A DNA stretch of 64,000 bases from JAYPWI01 sp964629575 (GCA_964629575.1 CAZVUM010000005.1:1-64000), one strand, 5' to 3'; numbered from the stretch's first letter, positions 33,655-42,095 are shown. The notes: generated from the sequence alone by a model not told the origin. Translations and numbers: made by a program.

Positions 33655-33850
33655 GGAGTCGTTCTGCAGGGTTTCTGGCGCGGAATGACTCGAGGTGGTG
33701 GGTGGAGTCGTTCTGCAGGGTTTCTGGCGCGGAATGACTCGAGGTGGTGGGTGGAGTCGTTGTGCAGGGTTTCTGGCGCGGAACGACTCGAGGTGGAGGG
33801 CGGAGTCGTTGTGCACGGTTTCCGGGTGGGAACGACTCCGAGGGGGCGGC
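33655..33850. repeat. four 49-bp tandem units, each able to form a hairpin
   Basis: Units begin at 33655, 33704, 33753 and 33802 with an exact 49-bp period. Units 1 and 2 look identical, and units 3 and 4 diverge. Each holds GAGTCGTT and, 20 bases later, AACGACTC (units 3, 4) or AATGACTC (units 1, 2). An 8-9-bp stem is therefore kept through a G-U pair in the latter two. No spacers, so not a CRISPR. No coding frame is supported. The array lies 270 bp upstream of the methyltransferase gene. Confidence 0.9.
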
Positions 33851-33880
33851 CGCCAGTGAGTGGGAGCTGCCCGAAGCCGG

Positions 33881-34028
33881 GCGTGCCGTGGCATTGCGCA
33901 GAGGAGGAGCGCAGCGCCGACGGTTGCGGGGGTGCCAGCGGGTGAACGGCCGAAGGGAGAACCTCGGGTGGACCGCCGGACGGTGAAGCCCTGCGTGCCA
34001 TGGCATTGCGCAGAGGAGGAGCGCAGCG
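33881..34028. repeat. 36-bp direct repeat, two copies
   Basis: GCGTGCCGTGGCATTGCGCA followed by GAGGAGGAGCGCAGCG at 33881-33916 recurs at 33993-34028 with one difference (GTG to ATG). The core resembles the repeats at 4.1-4.25 kb. The rest of 33615-34124 holds no gene I can support. A plain AGGAGGGACC ribosome-binding site ends the region. Confidence 0.8.
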
Positions 34029-34124
34029 ACCGAGGAGCGCGGCAGCGGCACAGCGGCCACGAGACTGTCACAGGGGGGACCTACACTCGCCTCGAGGTCG
34101 GATCAGGTCGTCACAGGAGGGACC

Positions 34125-35630
34125 ATGAGCGATGCACGGCAGCGGACGTCGACGTCGGCGTTCGGGGTGTCCCGCCGCGAGAGCCACGATGCTTCGGCGT
34201 TCTATGCCCGCTTCACGCCCCCGGAGTTGTCAGACGACGACACGGTGACGCCGGCACCGGCGCTGGAGGACCCCTGCCTCATCGGCGACTCGCGCGACAT
34301 GCATCACCTGCCGGACAGCTGTGTGGCTCTGGTGGTCACCTCACCGCCGTACTTCGTGGGCAAGGAGTACGAGGATGCGGTCGCCAAGGACGGCGACGAT
34401 CGGGTTCCCACCACCTACTTCGAGTACCTCGCGATGCTCGAGTCGGTCTTCGCCGAGTGTGTCCGGGTTCTCGAGCCGGGCGGCCGGATAGCGGTCAATG
34501 TGGCGAACCTGGGTCGCAAGCCCTACCGCAGTCTTTCGGCCGATGTGATCAGGATTCTCGAGGACCTCGGGCTTCTCCTGCGGGGCGAGATCATCTGGCA
34601 GAAGTCGCGTGGGAGCAGCGGGTCGTGCGCGTGGGGCTCGTTCCGCAGTGCCGCGAACCCCGCCCTTCGCGACACGACCGAGCGGATCATCGTCGCTTCC
34701 AAGGGTCGCTTCGATCGGGCGAAGTCTCCGGCTGTGCGCCGCGAGGAGGGCCTGCCCCATCACAGCACGCTTCCGACCGACGAGTTCATGGAGGCCACCC
34801 TCGACGTCTGGGACATGCATGCCGAGAGCGCTCGTCGGGTGAAGCACCCTGCCCCGTATCCCGTCGAGCTGCCTCGTCGGTTGATCGACCTCTACACGTT
34901 CGAGGACGACTTGGTGCTCGACCCGTTCATGGGCTCGGGCACCACCCTGGTGGCTGCGGTGCTCACGGAGCGGCGGGCCGTCGGCTACGACCTCGACCCC
35001 GAATACGTCGAGGTCGCTCGTGAGCGGGTGACGAGCGCCCGGGCTCGGATGTGGCGCCACACCCAGCCTCTGGGTGAGCAGCCCACGTTGCCCGAGTTGG
35101 CCGAGGCGCTCGCCGAGGTCACCGACGAAGAGATCGCGGCCGACGACTTCCAGCGCAGGGCGACCAAGGAGGGCAAGAAGGCGCAGGACATCGCGCTCAA
35201 GATCCTCGAGGAGCATGGTTTCACCCTTCTCCAGAAGGACGCCAAGCTGCGGGGCTCTGGGGTGCAGTACAACTTCAAGGTCGAGGATGCGGCCGACGGC
35301 GAGTGGTGGGTGGACGTCTCTGGTGCCTTCACCACTGTGCGCCCCGGTCTCTTGCGGATCGACACCTTGTGGAAGACGCTCGGCCGGGCTTCGGTGCTCA
35401 AGGCAATGGAGCCCGACGCTCGGGTTCTGATCCTCACCTCACACCTCCCGCGTGCGGGCAGCGAGGGCGACAAGGCTCTCCGGGCCGTGAAGCCCACCAC
35501 GATCTTCGACGCGATCCCGATGTTCGACGAGGCTGCTCAGCTTCGGTTGGATCACTACGGCGCAGGTGACGCCTCGGAGCCTCTGCCCGGGTTCTGGAAG
35601 GCGTCCGAGATCGCCGATTGGTTGAGCTGA
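34125..35630 (+). CDS. DNA (N4/N6) methyltransferase, beta class, with C-terminal extension
   Basis: A 501-residue amino-methyltransferase. The catalytic motif IV VVTSPPYFVGKEYED lies near residue 72. The AdoMet motif I VLDPFMGSGTTLVAAV comes later, near 265, followed by GYDLDPEYVEVARERV. That order (IV before I) defines the beta class. Residues from about 310 to 501 form an additional domain (ALKILEEHGFTLLQKDAKL, WWVDVSGAFTTV, ILTSHLPRAG). I do not recognise it, though its length and fold-like alternation recall a nuclease or target-recognition domain. No restriction endonuclease gene is adjacent, so it may be an orphan methylase. It has a strong AGGAGGG binding site and overlaps the next ORF by one base. 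Confidence 0.85.
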   Translation: MSDARQRTSTSAFGVSRRESHDASAFYARFTPPELSDDDTVTPAPALEDPCLIGDSRDMHHLPDSCVALVVTSPPYFVGKEYEDAVAKDGDDRVPTTYFEYLAMLESVFAECVRVLEPGGRIAVNVANLGRKPYRSLSADVIRILEDLGLLLRGEIIWQKSRGSSGSCAWGSFRSAANPALRDTTERIIVASKGRFDRAKSPAVRREEGLPHHSTLPTDEFMEATLDVWDMHAESARRVKHPAPYPVELPRRLIDLYTFEDDLVLDPFMGSGTTLVAAVLTERRAVGYDLDPEYVEVARERVTSARARMWRHTQPLGEQPTLPELAEALAEVTDEEIAADDFQRRATKEGKKAQDIALKILEEHGFTLLQKDAKLRGSGVQYNFKVEDAADGEWWVDVSGAFTTVRPGLLRIDTLWKTLGRASVLKAMEPDARVLILTSHLPRAGSEGDKALRAVKPTTIFDAIPMFDEAAQLRLDHYGAGDASEPLPGFWKASEIADWLS

Positions 35631-35953
35631 TGTCCGGCGTGGCCTACGCCGTCGTGCGCACCGAGCCCCCGCAGGTGTTCGTCGCCTCCGATGTCGAAGT
35701 GCTGCAGCGGGTTCTGGCCCTCGAGTTGGTGGCCCGAACCCCCCCGACCGCCCTCGACGGGGCCGAGCGCATCGCCATCCGCACCGCGCTTCTGGACGAG
35801 CAGTGGGGGGATGCGGTCGTGGCCTGGATCGAACGCATGGGCGTCGAGGTCGACGTCTATACGCACCTGCACGTCTGGAGTGAGAAGGATCTGCCCGCTG
35901 AGTTGGTCGGCGCGCAACTGCAGTTCGCACCGCTGTTTCGTGAGCCCGCATGA
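35630..35953 (+). CDS. small hypothetical protein coupled to the methyltransferase
   Basis: 107 residues from the ATG at 35630, which overlaps the methyltransferase stop (TGATG). Its own stop overlaps the HIT gene by four bases (ATGA). The sequence is soluble and acidic (LLDEQWGDAVVAWIERMG, HVWSEKDLPAELVG), with no motif known to me. Tight coupling on both sides implies a job shared with the methyltransferase or expression control, but that is inference. Confidence 0.7.
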   Translation: MSGVAYAVVRTEPPQVFVASDVEVLQRVLALELVARTPPTALDGAERIAIRTALLDEQWGDAVVAWIERMGVEVDVYTHLHVWSEKDLPAELVGAQLQFAPLFREPA

Positions 35954-36369
35954 GCGACTGCCTCTTCTGTCGCGTGATCTCCGGTGACGAGCCGGCGGCT
36001 GTGGTGATGAGCGACGACGTCGCTGTCGCCTTCCTCGACATCAAGCCGCTCTTCGTGGGTCACACCCTTGTCGTGCCCCGCGAGCATCATGTGACGCTGG
36101 CGGATCTTCCGGTCAGCGACGTCGGCCCGCTGTTCGAACGGGTCCGCACGATGACGCGTGTCGTGGGGGAGACCCTCGAGGCCCCGGGCACGTTCGTGGC
36201 GATGAACAACATCGTGAGTCAATCGGTCCCGCATCTTCACGTTCACGTCGTGCCGCGCCGCCCGCGCGACGGCCTGCGCGGCTTCTTCTGGCCACGTACG
36301 AGCTACGACGACGACGCGCACATGCAATCCACGGCCCGTGCGCTCGCCGACGCGTGGTCACGGATCTGA
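35950..36369 (+). CDS. HIT-family hydrolase
   Basis: A 139-residue histidine-triad protein with the zinc-site CLFCRVISGDEP at the start and the catalytic HLHVHVVPR. HIT proteins hydrolyse nucleoside phosphoramidates, dinucleotides or related AMP conjugates. It ends back-to-back with the convergent TauE/SafE gene, with no gap. Confidence 0.9.
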   Translation: MSDCLFCRVISGDEPAAVVMSDDVAVAFLDIKPLFVGHTLVVPREHHVTLADLPVSDVGPLFERVRTMTRVVGETLEAPGTFVAMNNIVSQSVPHLHVHVVPRRPRDGLRGFFWPRTSYDDDAHMQSTARALADAWSRI

Positions 36370-37107
36370 TCACCACAGGCCGGACAACACGACCCGCGCC
36401 GCGACAGCGGTGAGGACCAGCCGAAACAGGTGGCCGAAGGTCCGTTCGTCGATTCGGTGCAGGGCCCGCGTCCCCACCCAGGTTCCGGCGATCGCCGCGC
36501 CGATGCCGACGCCGGACACGGTGAGATGGCCGGCGAGATCGAACCCGCCGCCGGCGAACACGCCGATCTTGGCCAGATGGCCGGCGGTCTGGGCCGCGCC
36601 GAACGTGGCCACCACGGCGGCTCGTTCGACCAGATGGCGTCGAAAGACAGGAGCGATCGCAGGTCCAGTCACGCCGAAGGGGATGTTGAGGAAGCCGGCG
36701 ATGCCTCCCAGCGGAACGAATGCCGCGCGCCCACTGCCGAGGAGAGCCGTCGTCGATGCGAGCGCCGCGGGCCACCAGACGATCAGGAGGGCGAGGACGG
36801 CGATGGCGATTCGGCCCGCTGTCACCGGGAGTTGGTCTGCAGCCAGGAACCCGAGAACACCGGCAGGCACGAGGAGAACGGCGAAGCGGCCCACGACCGG
36901 CCAGTCCACATCGCGGCGCAAGATCACTGTGCGGGATCCATTGGAGGCGAGCTGGATGACGCCGTGGACCGGGATCGCGACCCCCGGCTCCATCACGGTG
37001 ACCATCACCGTGAGCAGCAAGATGCCGCCACCGAGCCCGGCGACCGCCGTGAGGAACGCTCCGAACGCAGCAGCTGCGCCGACGATGAGGACTTCGGCTC
37101 CGCTCAT
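36370..37107 (-). CDS. TauE/SafE-family sulfite/anion exporter
   Basis: A 245-residue polytopic membrane protein of the TauE/SafE type. The first hydrophobic block contains FLTAVAGLGGGILL, and the second half repeats the fold with GGIAGFLNIPFGVTGPAIAPVF. The start is ATG 37107, preceded by GGAGGGGAG; a 15-codon extension to 37152 lacks a site. The substrate is uncertain (sulfite, sulfonate or sulfoacetate in studied members). Confidence 0.82.
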   Translation of the reverse strand: MSGAEVLIVGAAAAFGAFLTAVAGLGGGILLLTVMVTVMEPGVAIPVHGVIQLASNGSRTVILRRDVDWPVVGRFAVLLVPAGVLGFLAADQLPVTAGRIAIAVLALLIVWWPAALASTTALLGSGRAAFVPLGGIAGFLNIPFGVTGPAIAPVFRRHLVERAAVVATFGAAQTAGHLAKIGVFAGGGFDLAGHLTVSGVGIGAAIAGTWVGTRALHRIDERTFGHLFRLVLTAVAARVVLSGLW

Positions 37108-37248
37108 CGGCTCCCCTCCTTCGCCACCATCCGTCGCGCCGCGCCGGTTCACTCTTGTCTCTTACTTGTATCGAACCTATCTCAGGGATGTCAACTAGCG
37201 CGAGGAGTGAGTGAATCTCACCCAGGGTGGGTGAGGGGGCTGAAATGC

Positions 37249-37277
37249 TTGACCTGAGTGCGTTTTGCCGGTCGAAT
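37249..37277 (+). promoter_or_regulatory. candidate promoter of the HU gene
   Basis: TTGACC (37249-37254), a 17-bp spacer and TCGAAT (37272-37277) lie 53 bp before the HU start. This is the best -35/-10 match in the region. Confidence 0.4.
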
Positions 37278-37292
37278 GACAGCTATGGAATT

Positions 37293-37310
37293 TCGCGCCG
37301 GACGGCGCGA
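37293..37310 (+). other. 7-bp hairpin in the HU leader
   Basis: TCGCGCC and GGCGCGA pair around GGAC, ending 5 bp before the GGAGGAGG ribosome-binding site. It could stabilise the mRNA or tune translation. Confidence 0.4.
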
Positions 37311-37330
37311 GATGTGGAGGAGGACCCCCA

Positions 37331-37615
37331 ATGCCCAATATGTCCAAGTCAGATCTGCTGTCCGCGGTCGCCGAGTCGGCGGATTGCACCAAGGGTGACG
37401 CCGAAGCCGTCATCGAAGCGTTCTTCGCTCAGGTTGTGGAGTCGGCCCAGGCGGGCGACGCAGTCTCTTGGCCTGGAATCGGAAAGTTCAGCCTCGCCGA
37501 GCGCGCCGCGCGGACCGGTCGGAACCCCCAGACCGGGGAGCCGGTGCAGATCGCTGCAAGTCGCAGCGTGAAGTTCTCCGCAGCCAAGGCGCTCAAGGAG
37601 TCGATGAACGGCTGA
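37331..37615 (+). CDS. hup: HU-family nucleoid protein
   Basis: A 94-residue HU/IHF protein (MPNMSKSDLLSAVAES). It has a helix-turn-helix dimer core and the flexible beta-arm region ending in GRNPQTGEPVQI, whose Asn-Pro is the DNA-intercalating motif. VKFSAAKALKESMNG completes the fold. It ends where standard HU ends and lacks the long Lys/Ala/Pro-rich tail of mycobacterial HupB. Strong promoter, perfect GGAGGAGG site and strong terminator imply a highly expressed single-gene unit. Confidence 0.95.
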   Translation: MPNMSKSDLLSAVAESADCTKGDAEAVIEAFFAQVVESAQAGDAVSWPGIGKFSLAERAARTGRNPQTGEPVQIAASRSVKFSAAKALKESMNG

Positions 37616-37649
37616 TTCCTCCCACCGCACCGATGGTGGACGGTTCGTA

Positions 37650-37686
37650 GGAGGGCGGGGCGACGGCCCCGCCCTCCGTCGTTTTC
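37650..37686 (+). terminator. strong intrinsic terminator of the HU gene
   Basis: GGAGGGCGGGGC and GCCCCGCCCTCC form a perfect 12-bp stem closed by GACG and are followed by GTCGTTTT. It starts 35 bp after the stop. Confidence 0.85.
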
Positions 37687-37749
37687 CACACGGATGTGCC
37701 ACGACCCCTCGGTGACGGCGTTCGCCCAGCTCACAGGGGTGTGGTCAGC

Positions 37750-38472
37750 TCAGAGGGGGGCGATCAGCTTGTAGAGCTCCGCGGATTCGAGCCCGGCGAT
37801 CTCGCCACCAGCGGCCAGCGACCCGTTAACCCAGCGGGCGAAACGCTGTCGTTGGGCCTCGTCGGCGGGATCGGTGATGTCGTGGGTGGTCACGAACTGG
37901 CTCACGTGTTCGAGCAGGGCCGCGGTCTTGATGTCCTCGAATCCGCTGGTGTCCTCGGCGTGGTCGGGCTCGTCGGCTTCGAACAGCAGGAGGGCGTCGG
38001 GTCTGTGGTGGGCAAGGCCGTGCTCGGGGAAGAAGAACGGGTCCCGAGCGGCCACCACACCGTCCACGGCCAATTGGCCGGCACTGCGATGGTCGGGGTG
38101 GAGGCGGTACCGCTTCCAGGGGTCGTGTCCGAGGACGACGGTGGGGCGAACGTCGCGGATCACTCGAGCAACGAGGGATCGCGTCTCGAGATCGCTGTCG
38201 AGCTCGCCGTCGACACGCGGCAGGAAACGAACGTCGCCGCCACCGAGTCGCAGGGCAGCCGCCCGCTGCTCCTCCTGACGGAGCGCCACCAATGCGACCT
38301 GATCGCAGTTGGGGTCCCAGGTTCCCTTCGAACCATCGGTGCACACCAGGTGGTGCACCTCGCAACCCGAAGCCGCCCATTTGGCCAGCGTGGCACCGCA
38401 CTGGAACTCTGCATCGTCGGGGTGGGCAACGATGGCGAGGGCGACCGAGGGTGTGGGGAGGTCGTGGTTCAT
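37750..38472 (-). CDS. PIG-L family deacetylase
   Basis: A 240-residue zinc-dependent N-acetyl hydrolase with the family motif VAHPDDAEFQCG and the second metal His in HPDHRSAG. Actinobacterial relatives act in mycothiol synthesis or on N-acetylglucosaminyl substrates (MshB, Mca), but GlcNAc-Ins specificity cannot be told here. The ATG at 38472 follows GGAGAG, and the frame upstream is antisense to other genes. It is 2 bp downstream of cofC and shares its transcript. Confidence 0.82.
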   Translation of the reverse strand: MNHDLPTPSVALAIVAHPDDAEFQCGATLAKWAASGCEVHHLVCTDGSKGTWDPNCDQVALVALRQEEQRAAALRLGGGDVRFLPRVDGELDSDLETRSLVARVIRDVRPTVVLGHDPWKRYRLHPDHRSAGQLAVDGVVAARDPFFFPEHGLAHHRPDALLLFEADEPDHAEDTSGFEDIKTAALLEHVSQFVTTHDITDPADEAQRQRFARWVNGSLAAGGEIAGLESAELYKLIAPL

Positions 38473-38474
38473 CG

Positions 38475-39059
38475 TCAGCTCTCCGGAAGATCGTCTGGCG
38501 TGTCGACGTCCCAGCCGAGATCGGAGCGCTGTCGAACCGTCACGTCGAGGCCGTGGCGCCCGGCTTCTGCGATGTGCGAGATGAATGAGCCGGTGCCGTA
38601 GTGAAACTCGAAGGCGACCGCCGTCGGGATCGCGAGCACATTGGTCCCGTCGAGGTGACGGTCCGGGACGATCGTCACCGTCCCCGGCACAGCCAGATCG
38701 ACAAGCGACTCGGCGAAGGGAAGGTCGGCGTGGGCGATGAGCACCAGCTCGACCTCGGGTTCGAGGTCCTCGACAGCGGCCGTGAGGGCGGCGTTGAGTC
38801 CCTCGACTTCCACCCTCGCAACGCGAGCCCCGACAGAGACCGCCCAGTCGGCGACGACGGGGTCGCTGCACACGACCCGCACGTCGAGTCCATTGGCCGC
38901 CCGAACCACCCGTTCTGCCATCTCGCGCGCCAGCGACTGCCGTGCCGGCTGGTCGAGTGCGGACGCGAGCCGGTTCTTGGCCTGTGCGAAGTCCTTGATC
39001 GGGATGAGCACCACCGGTTCGGAGCCGGCCTGCTCGTGAGGGCTACGCTCCGAGGCCAT
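38475..39059 (-). CDS. cofC: 2-phospho-L-lactate / phosphoenolpyruvate guanylyltransferase CofC (FbiD)
   Basis: Nucleotidyltransferase of coenzyme F420 synthesis that makes the guanylylated three-carbon precursor. 194 residues from the ATG at 39059, which has TAGAGT 8 nt upstream; a GTG or ATG nearer 39068 falls inside that box. Conserved segments include VLIPIKDFAQAKNRLASAL, LVLIAHADLPFAE, and TIVPDRHLDGTNVL, which carries the metal-binding Asp and donor-recognition residues. It implies F420-dependent chemistry in the host. It is divergent from gpsA with 26 bp between. Confidence 0.88.
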   Translation of the reverse strand: MASERSPHEQAGSEPVVLIPIKDFAQAKNRLASALDQPARQSLAREMAERVVRAANGLDVRVVCSDPVVADWAVSVGARVARVEVEGLNAALTAAVEDLEPEVELVLIAHADLPFAESLVDLAVPGTVTIVPDRHLDGTNVLAIPTAVAFEFHYGTGSFISHIAEAGRHGLDVTVRQRSDLGWDVDTPDDLPES

Positions 39060-39067
39060 CGCGACCA

Positions 39068-39073
39068 ACTCTA
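39068..39073 (-). promoter_or_regulatory. leaderless-type -10 box of cofC
   Basis: Minus-strand TAGAGT, 8 nt before the ATG at 39059. It fixes the start choice, because the first ATG of the longer frame lies in the box. Confidence 0.45.
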
Positions 39074-39085
39074 GGGGGCGCTTCG

Positions 39086-40081
39086 ATGCGAGTCGCAGTG
39101 GTCGGTGCGGGATCGTGGGGAACGACCGTTGCCGCAGTGATGGCGCGCAACGCCGACGTCACCCTCTGGGCCCGCCGCGCCGAGGTCGCGACCGAGATCG
39201 ACAGCCGGCACACCAACGAGGCCTACCTGCCCGGATTCGAACTCCCGGGGTCCCTGCGCGCCACCGCCGACCTCGACACCGCTGTCGCTGACGCAGATGT
39301 CGTCGTGGTCGGCGTGCCCTCGCACGGGTTCCGCGACATCGTCGCGGCCATGGCGCCCGCGGTTCGCCCATGGATCCCGGTGATGAGCCTGACGAAAGGG
39401 TTCGAGGCGTCGACCCTTCTGCGACCGACCGAGGTCATCTCCCAAGAGCTGCCGGGACACCCCGTCGGAGTGCTCACCGGTCCCAATCTGGCCCGCGAGA
39501 TCATGGCGGGCCAGGCGGCTGCGGCTGTCATCGCCACTGAGGATCTGCACGTCGCCAGGGCGCTGCAGGATCTGGTGCAGTCGGGATTGTTCAGGGTCTA
39601 CATCAACCATGACGTGATCGGCTGCGAGGTGGGTGGCGCATTGAAGAACGTGGTCGCTCTGGCGGCGGGCATGGCAGAGGGCCTCGGAACCGGCGACAAC
39701 ACCCGGGCGATGGTGATCACTCGCGGCCTGGCCGAACTGACTCGCCTGGGGGTGGCCATGGGGGCCGAGGCGCAGACGATGTCGGGTCTGGCGGGGATGG
39801 GTGATCTCCTCGCCACCTGCGTGTCGCACCACAGCCGCAACCGCCATGTCGGCGAGCAGCTCGGTCGTGGCAGACCGTTGGCGGAGATCATCGACGAGAT
39901 GAACATGGTGGCTGAAGGTGTGAAGACCTCCGCTGCAGTACTCGAACTCGGCGAGCGGCACGACGTGGACCTGCCCATCTGTCGCACGATTCATCGGGTC
40001 GTGCATGAGGGTGCGACTCCCGAGGAGGCCTACGCTGGCCTGCTGCAACGAGCTCCCGGTCACGAATCCGACAGCGATTGA
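39086..40081 (+). CDS. gpsA: glycerol-3-phosphate dehydrogenase [NAD(P)+]
   Basis: Soluble enzyme that makes sn-glycerol-3-phosphate for phospholipids, the reverse direction to GlpD at 25.5-27.2 kb. 331 residues: Rossmann motif VVGAGSWGTTVAAVMARNA, VMSLTKGFEAST, GPNLAREIMAGQAAAAV, the catalytic Lys in CEVGGALKNVVALAAGMAEG, and GDLLATCVSHHSRNRHVGE. It overlaps the next gene by four bases. Confidence 0.95.
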   Translation: MRVAVVGAGSWGTTVAAVMARNADVTLWARRAEVATEIDSRHTNEAYLPGFELPGSLRATADLDTAVADADVVVVGVPSHGFRDIVAAMAPAVRPWIPVMSLTKGFEASTLLRPTEVISQELPGHPVGVLTGPNLAREIMAGQAAAAVIATEDLHVARALQDLVQSGLFRVYINHDVIGCEVGGALKNVVALAAGMAEGLGTGDNTRAMVITRGLAELTRLGVAMGAEAQTMSGLAGMGDLLATCVSHHSRNRHVGEQLGRGRPLAEIIDEMNMVAEGVKTSAAVLELGERHDVDLPICRTIHRVVHEGATPEEAYAGLLQRAPGHESDSD

Positions 40082-42012
40082 AACCCCGATCCCGCCTCCT
40101 CCGCGCCCGCCGAGTCAGCGACCGGTCCGCTCTGGCGCCCGCCGTTCCTGACGCATCCTGGGTTCAGCCCTGGTGGTTGTCCAGACAGCGTGCGATCGAG
40201 TCGGCCGCTTATCACCCGGCGTCCACGCCCGTGAATGCGGTCGGCCGTTCGTGGACCCTGATCGGCAACATCGATTCTGGGCCCCGAATCGCTGTCGACC
40301 GCCGGGGGTTGGTCACGGGCCGGCCGGGCCGATGGTCGCTCGACTGGTGGATTCGTGCCGGCGAGGACTGGCTCTTCCCATCGAGTGCGAGCGCTGTGCG
40401 CCAGCGACTCGTGGATGGTGCCCCCGTCGTCGAAACGATCGTCCGTGTCCCCGGCGGAGATGTCGTGCACTCGGCCTTCGCGGCCCGTGTTCCAGACGAC
40501 GCAACGGTGATCGAGATCACCAACGGATCGTCGGACCCCATCGCGGTCGCACTGGCGATTCGCCCATACGACGTCCAGGGTGGCGGACTCGTGTCCTCGA
40601 TCGAGCTCGAGGACCGCGATCTGGTGGTCGACGGCGAGCTTGCGTTGGTGATGGAACGAGCACCAGCCGCATTGGTCGTCGGTAGCGAAGGGACCGACCC
40701 CGCCTGGTCGCTCGACGAGATTCCGACGACGCCGGTCACGGGAGTGGAGTGCGCGGAGGGTCGGGCATCCTCGGCAGCTGTGTTTCCGCTGGTCCACGGA
40801 AGCACCCTCCGCCTGGTGCTTCCCGGAGGGGGGCCACCGACTGTGACGGATCTTCCGTCGGCGGACAGCGTCGCCAGGGGGTGGGGCCAGCATGCCGTCG
40901 GGGCGTTGCGCGCCGTGCTTCCCGCCGGCCGGGTCGCCGATGCCTTCGACGCAACGAGGCAGGCGACTGCGCTCTGCCAGGCCCACCGGTCGATCGGCGA
41001 GCCGGTCCTCGGCCCGCCGCCGCGACCTCGCGACGATCTGGACCTTCTGAGCGCACTGTCGGAGCTCGGCTACGCGGGAGCGGCGCATGAGGTACTCCTC
41101 GACCGCGCTCGCCGCCAAGACCCTCGGGGTCAACTGACCGACAACGGCCGGGACGTGACGGCGTCGACCCTGGCAGCAGCGCGAGTTGCCTTGGAGCTCG
41201 CCCCCGATCCAGAGCTCGCGACTGCGCTGTCCGAAGTGATCGCCCAGGGCGCGCGGTGGTTGGTCGAGCACCAGGATCTGCCGCTGTCGGCAAGCGGTCT
41301 CGACGGGGCCCGAGCCGTGCTCGCGACGCTCGGCGCCACCTCCGCCTCCTCGGAGCTCGACCGCATCCTCGCCGAGCAGGGCGCGCCGAACGCCGAGCCA
41401 GGTCCCGCGCAAGCCGCCGAAGGCCTCGCGACCGAACCCAACGGGCCACTGGGCTTCGACCTCCTCTCGACAGCCGACGCCCTCCTGGAGGATGCACGCC
41501 TTCGCCCGGCCGAGGCGTGGGCCCGGCTCGAGGCGCTGCTCGACGTCGCCTCGACGACGTGGTCATGGCCCACCTTCGTTCATCCGCGGCTGCACACCGG
41601 CACCGGCGGCGCGGGACACGATCTACGGATCTCGGCCGCGGTTGCGCGGGCGATTCGGACGCTCCTCGTGAGCGATCGCGGCTCAGCGGCGGTGGAGGTG
41701 GCGAGGCATTGGCCGTCTGCGTGGCTCGGCACCGGCGTCGAAGTGCACGGTCTGCCGTCGTGCCATGGCCCGGTGAGCTGGGCCGTTCGCTGGCACGGCG
41801 ATCGCCCCGCGCTGTTGTGGGACGTCGACGGAGCTCCCGCCGACCTCGTCGTGGCGGCGCCGGGCTTGGACCCGACGTGGCGCGGCAGTGGTCCCGCCGG
41901 TGAGGCCCTTCTCGCTTCGGTCGAGGCTCCGGAGCCGGGTGAGGCCGACGCGGCGGACCTTCCATCCGGGCCCCAGGTCGATGAGGTGCCTGAGAGCGGG
42001 TCGTTCGGCTGA
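40078..42012 (+). CDS. large hypothetical protein, possibly glycoside-hydrolase-like
   Basis: A 644-residue protein starting with TTG at 40078 inside the gpsA stop (TTGA). The N-terminal half is beta-rich (SGPRIAVDRRGLVTGRPGRW, VETIVRVPGGDVVHSAFAAR) and the C-terminal half is helical with paired Trp/His (TTWSWPTFVHPRLHTGTGG). This layout recalls a beta-sandwich plus (alpha/alpha) barrel of debranching-type enzymes, but no catalytic signature is clear. No secretion signal. Translationally coupled to gpsA, so a link to glycerol or polysaccharide metabolism is possible. Confidence 0.55.
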   Translation: MKPRSRLLRARRVSDRSALAPAVPDASWVQPWWLSRQRAIESAAYHPASTPVNAVGRSWTLIGNIDSGPRIAVDRRGLVTGRPGRWSLDWWIRAGEDWLFPSSASAVRQRLVDGAPVVETIVRVPGGDVVHSAFAARVPDDATVIEITNGSSDPIAVALAIRPYDVQGGGLVSSIELEDRDLVVDGELALVMERAPAALVVGSEGTDPAWSLDEIPTTPVTGVECAEGRASSAAVFPLVHGSTLRLVLPGGGPPTVTDLPSADSVARGWGQHAVGALRAVLPAGRVADAFDATRQATALCQAHRSIGEPVLGPPPRPRDDLDLLSALSELGYAGAAHEVLLDRARRQDPRGQLTDNGRDVTASTLAAARVALELAPDPELATALSEVIAQGARWLVEHQDLPLSASGLDGARAVLATLGATSASSELDRILAEQGAPNAEPGPAQAAEGLATEPNGPLGFDLLSTADALLEDARLRPAEAWARLEALLDVASTTWSWPTFVHPRLHTGTGGAGHDLRISAAVARAIRTLLVSDRGSAAVEVARHWPSAWLGTGVEVHGLPSCHGPVSWAVRWHGDRPALLWDVDGAPADLVVAAPGLDPTWRGSGPAGEALLASVEAPEPGEADAADLPSGPQVDEVPESGSFG

Positions 42013-42095
42013 TTCTCGTGACGCGGTGAACCTCTCACATCGCGGTCCGGACGTGCCGACGCGAACAGGGTCCCCCTCTCTTTGGAGTCTCGACT

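Noticed and set aside
33655..33850. CRISPR array
   Set aside because: Units are contiguous with no spacers, only four, and no cas genes are nearby.
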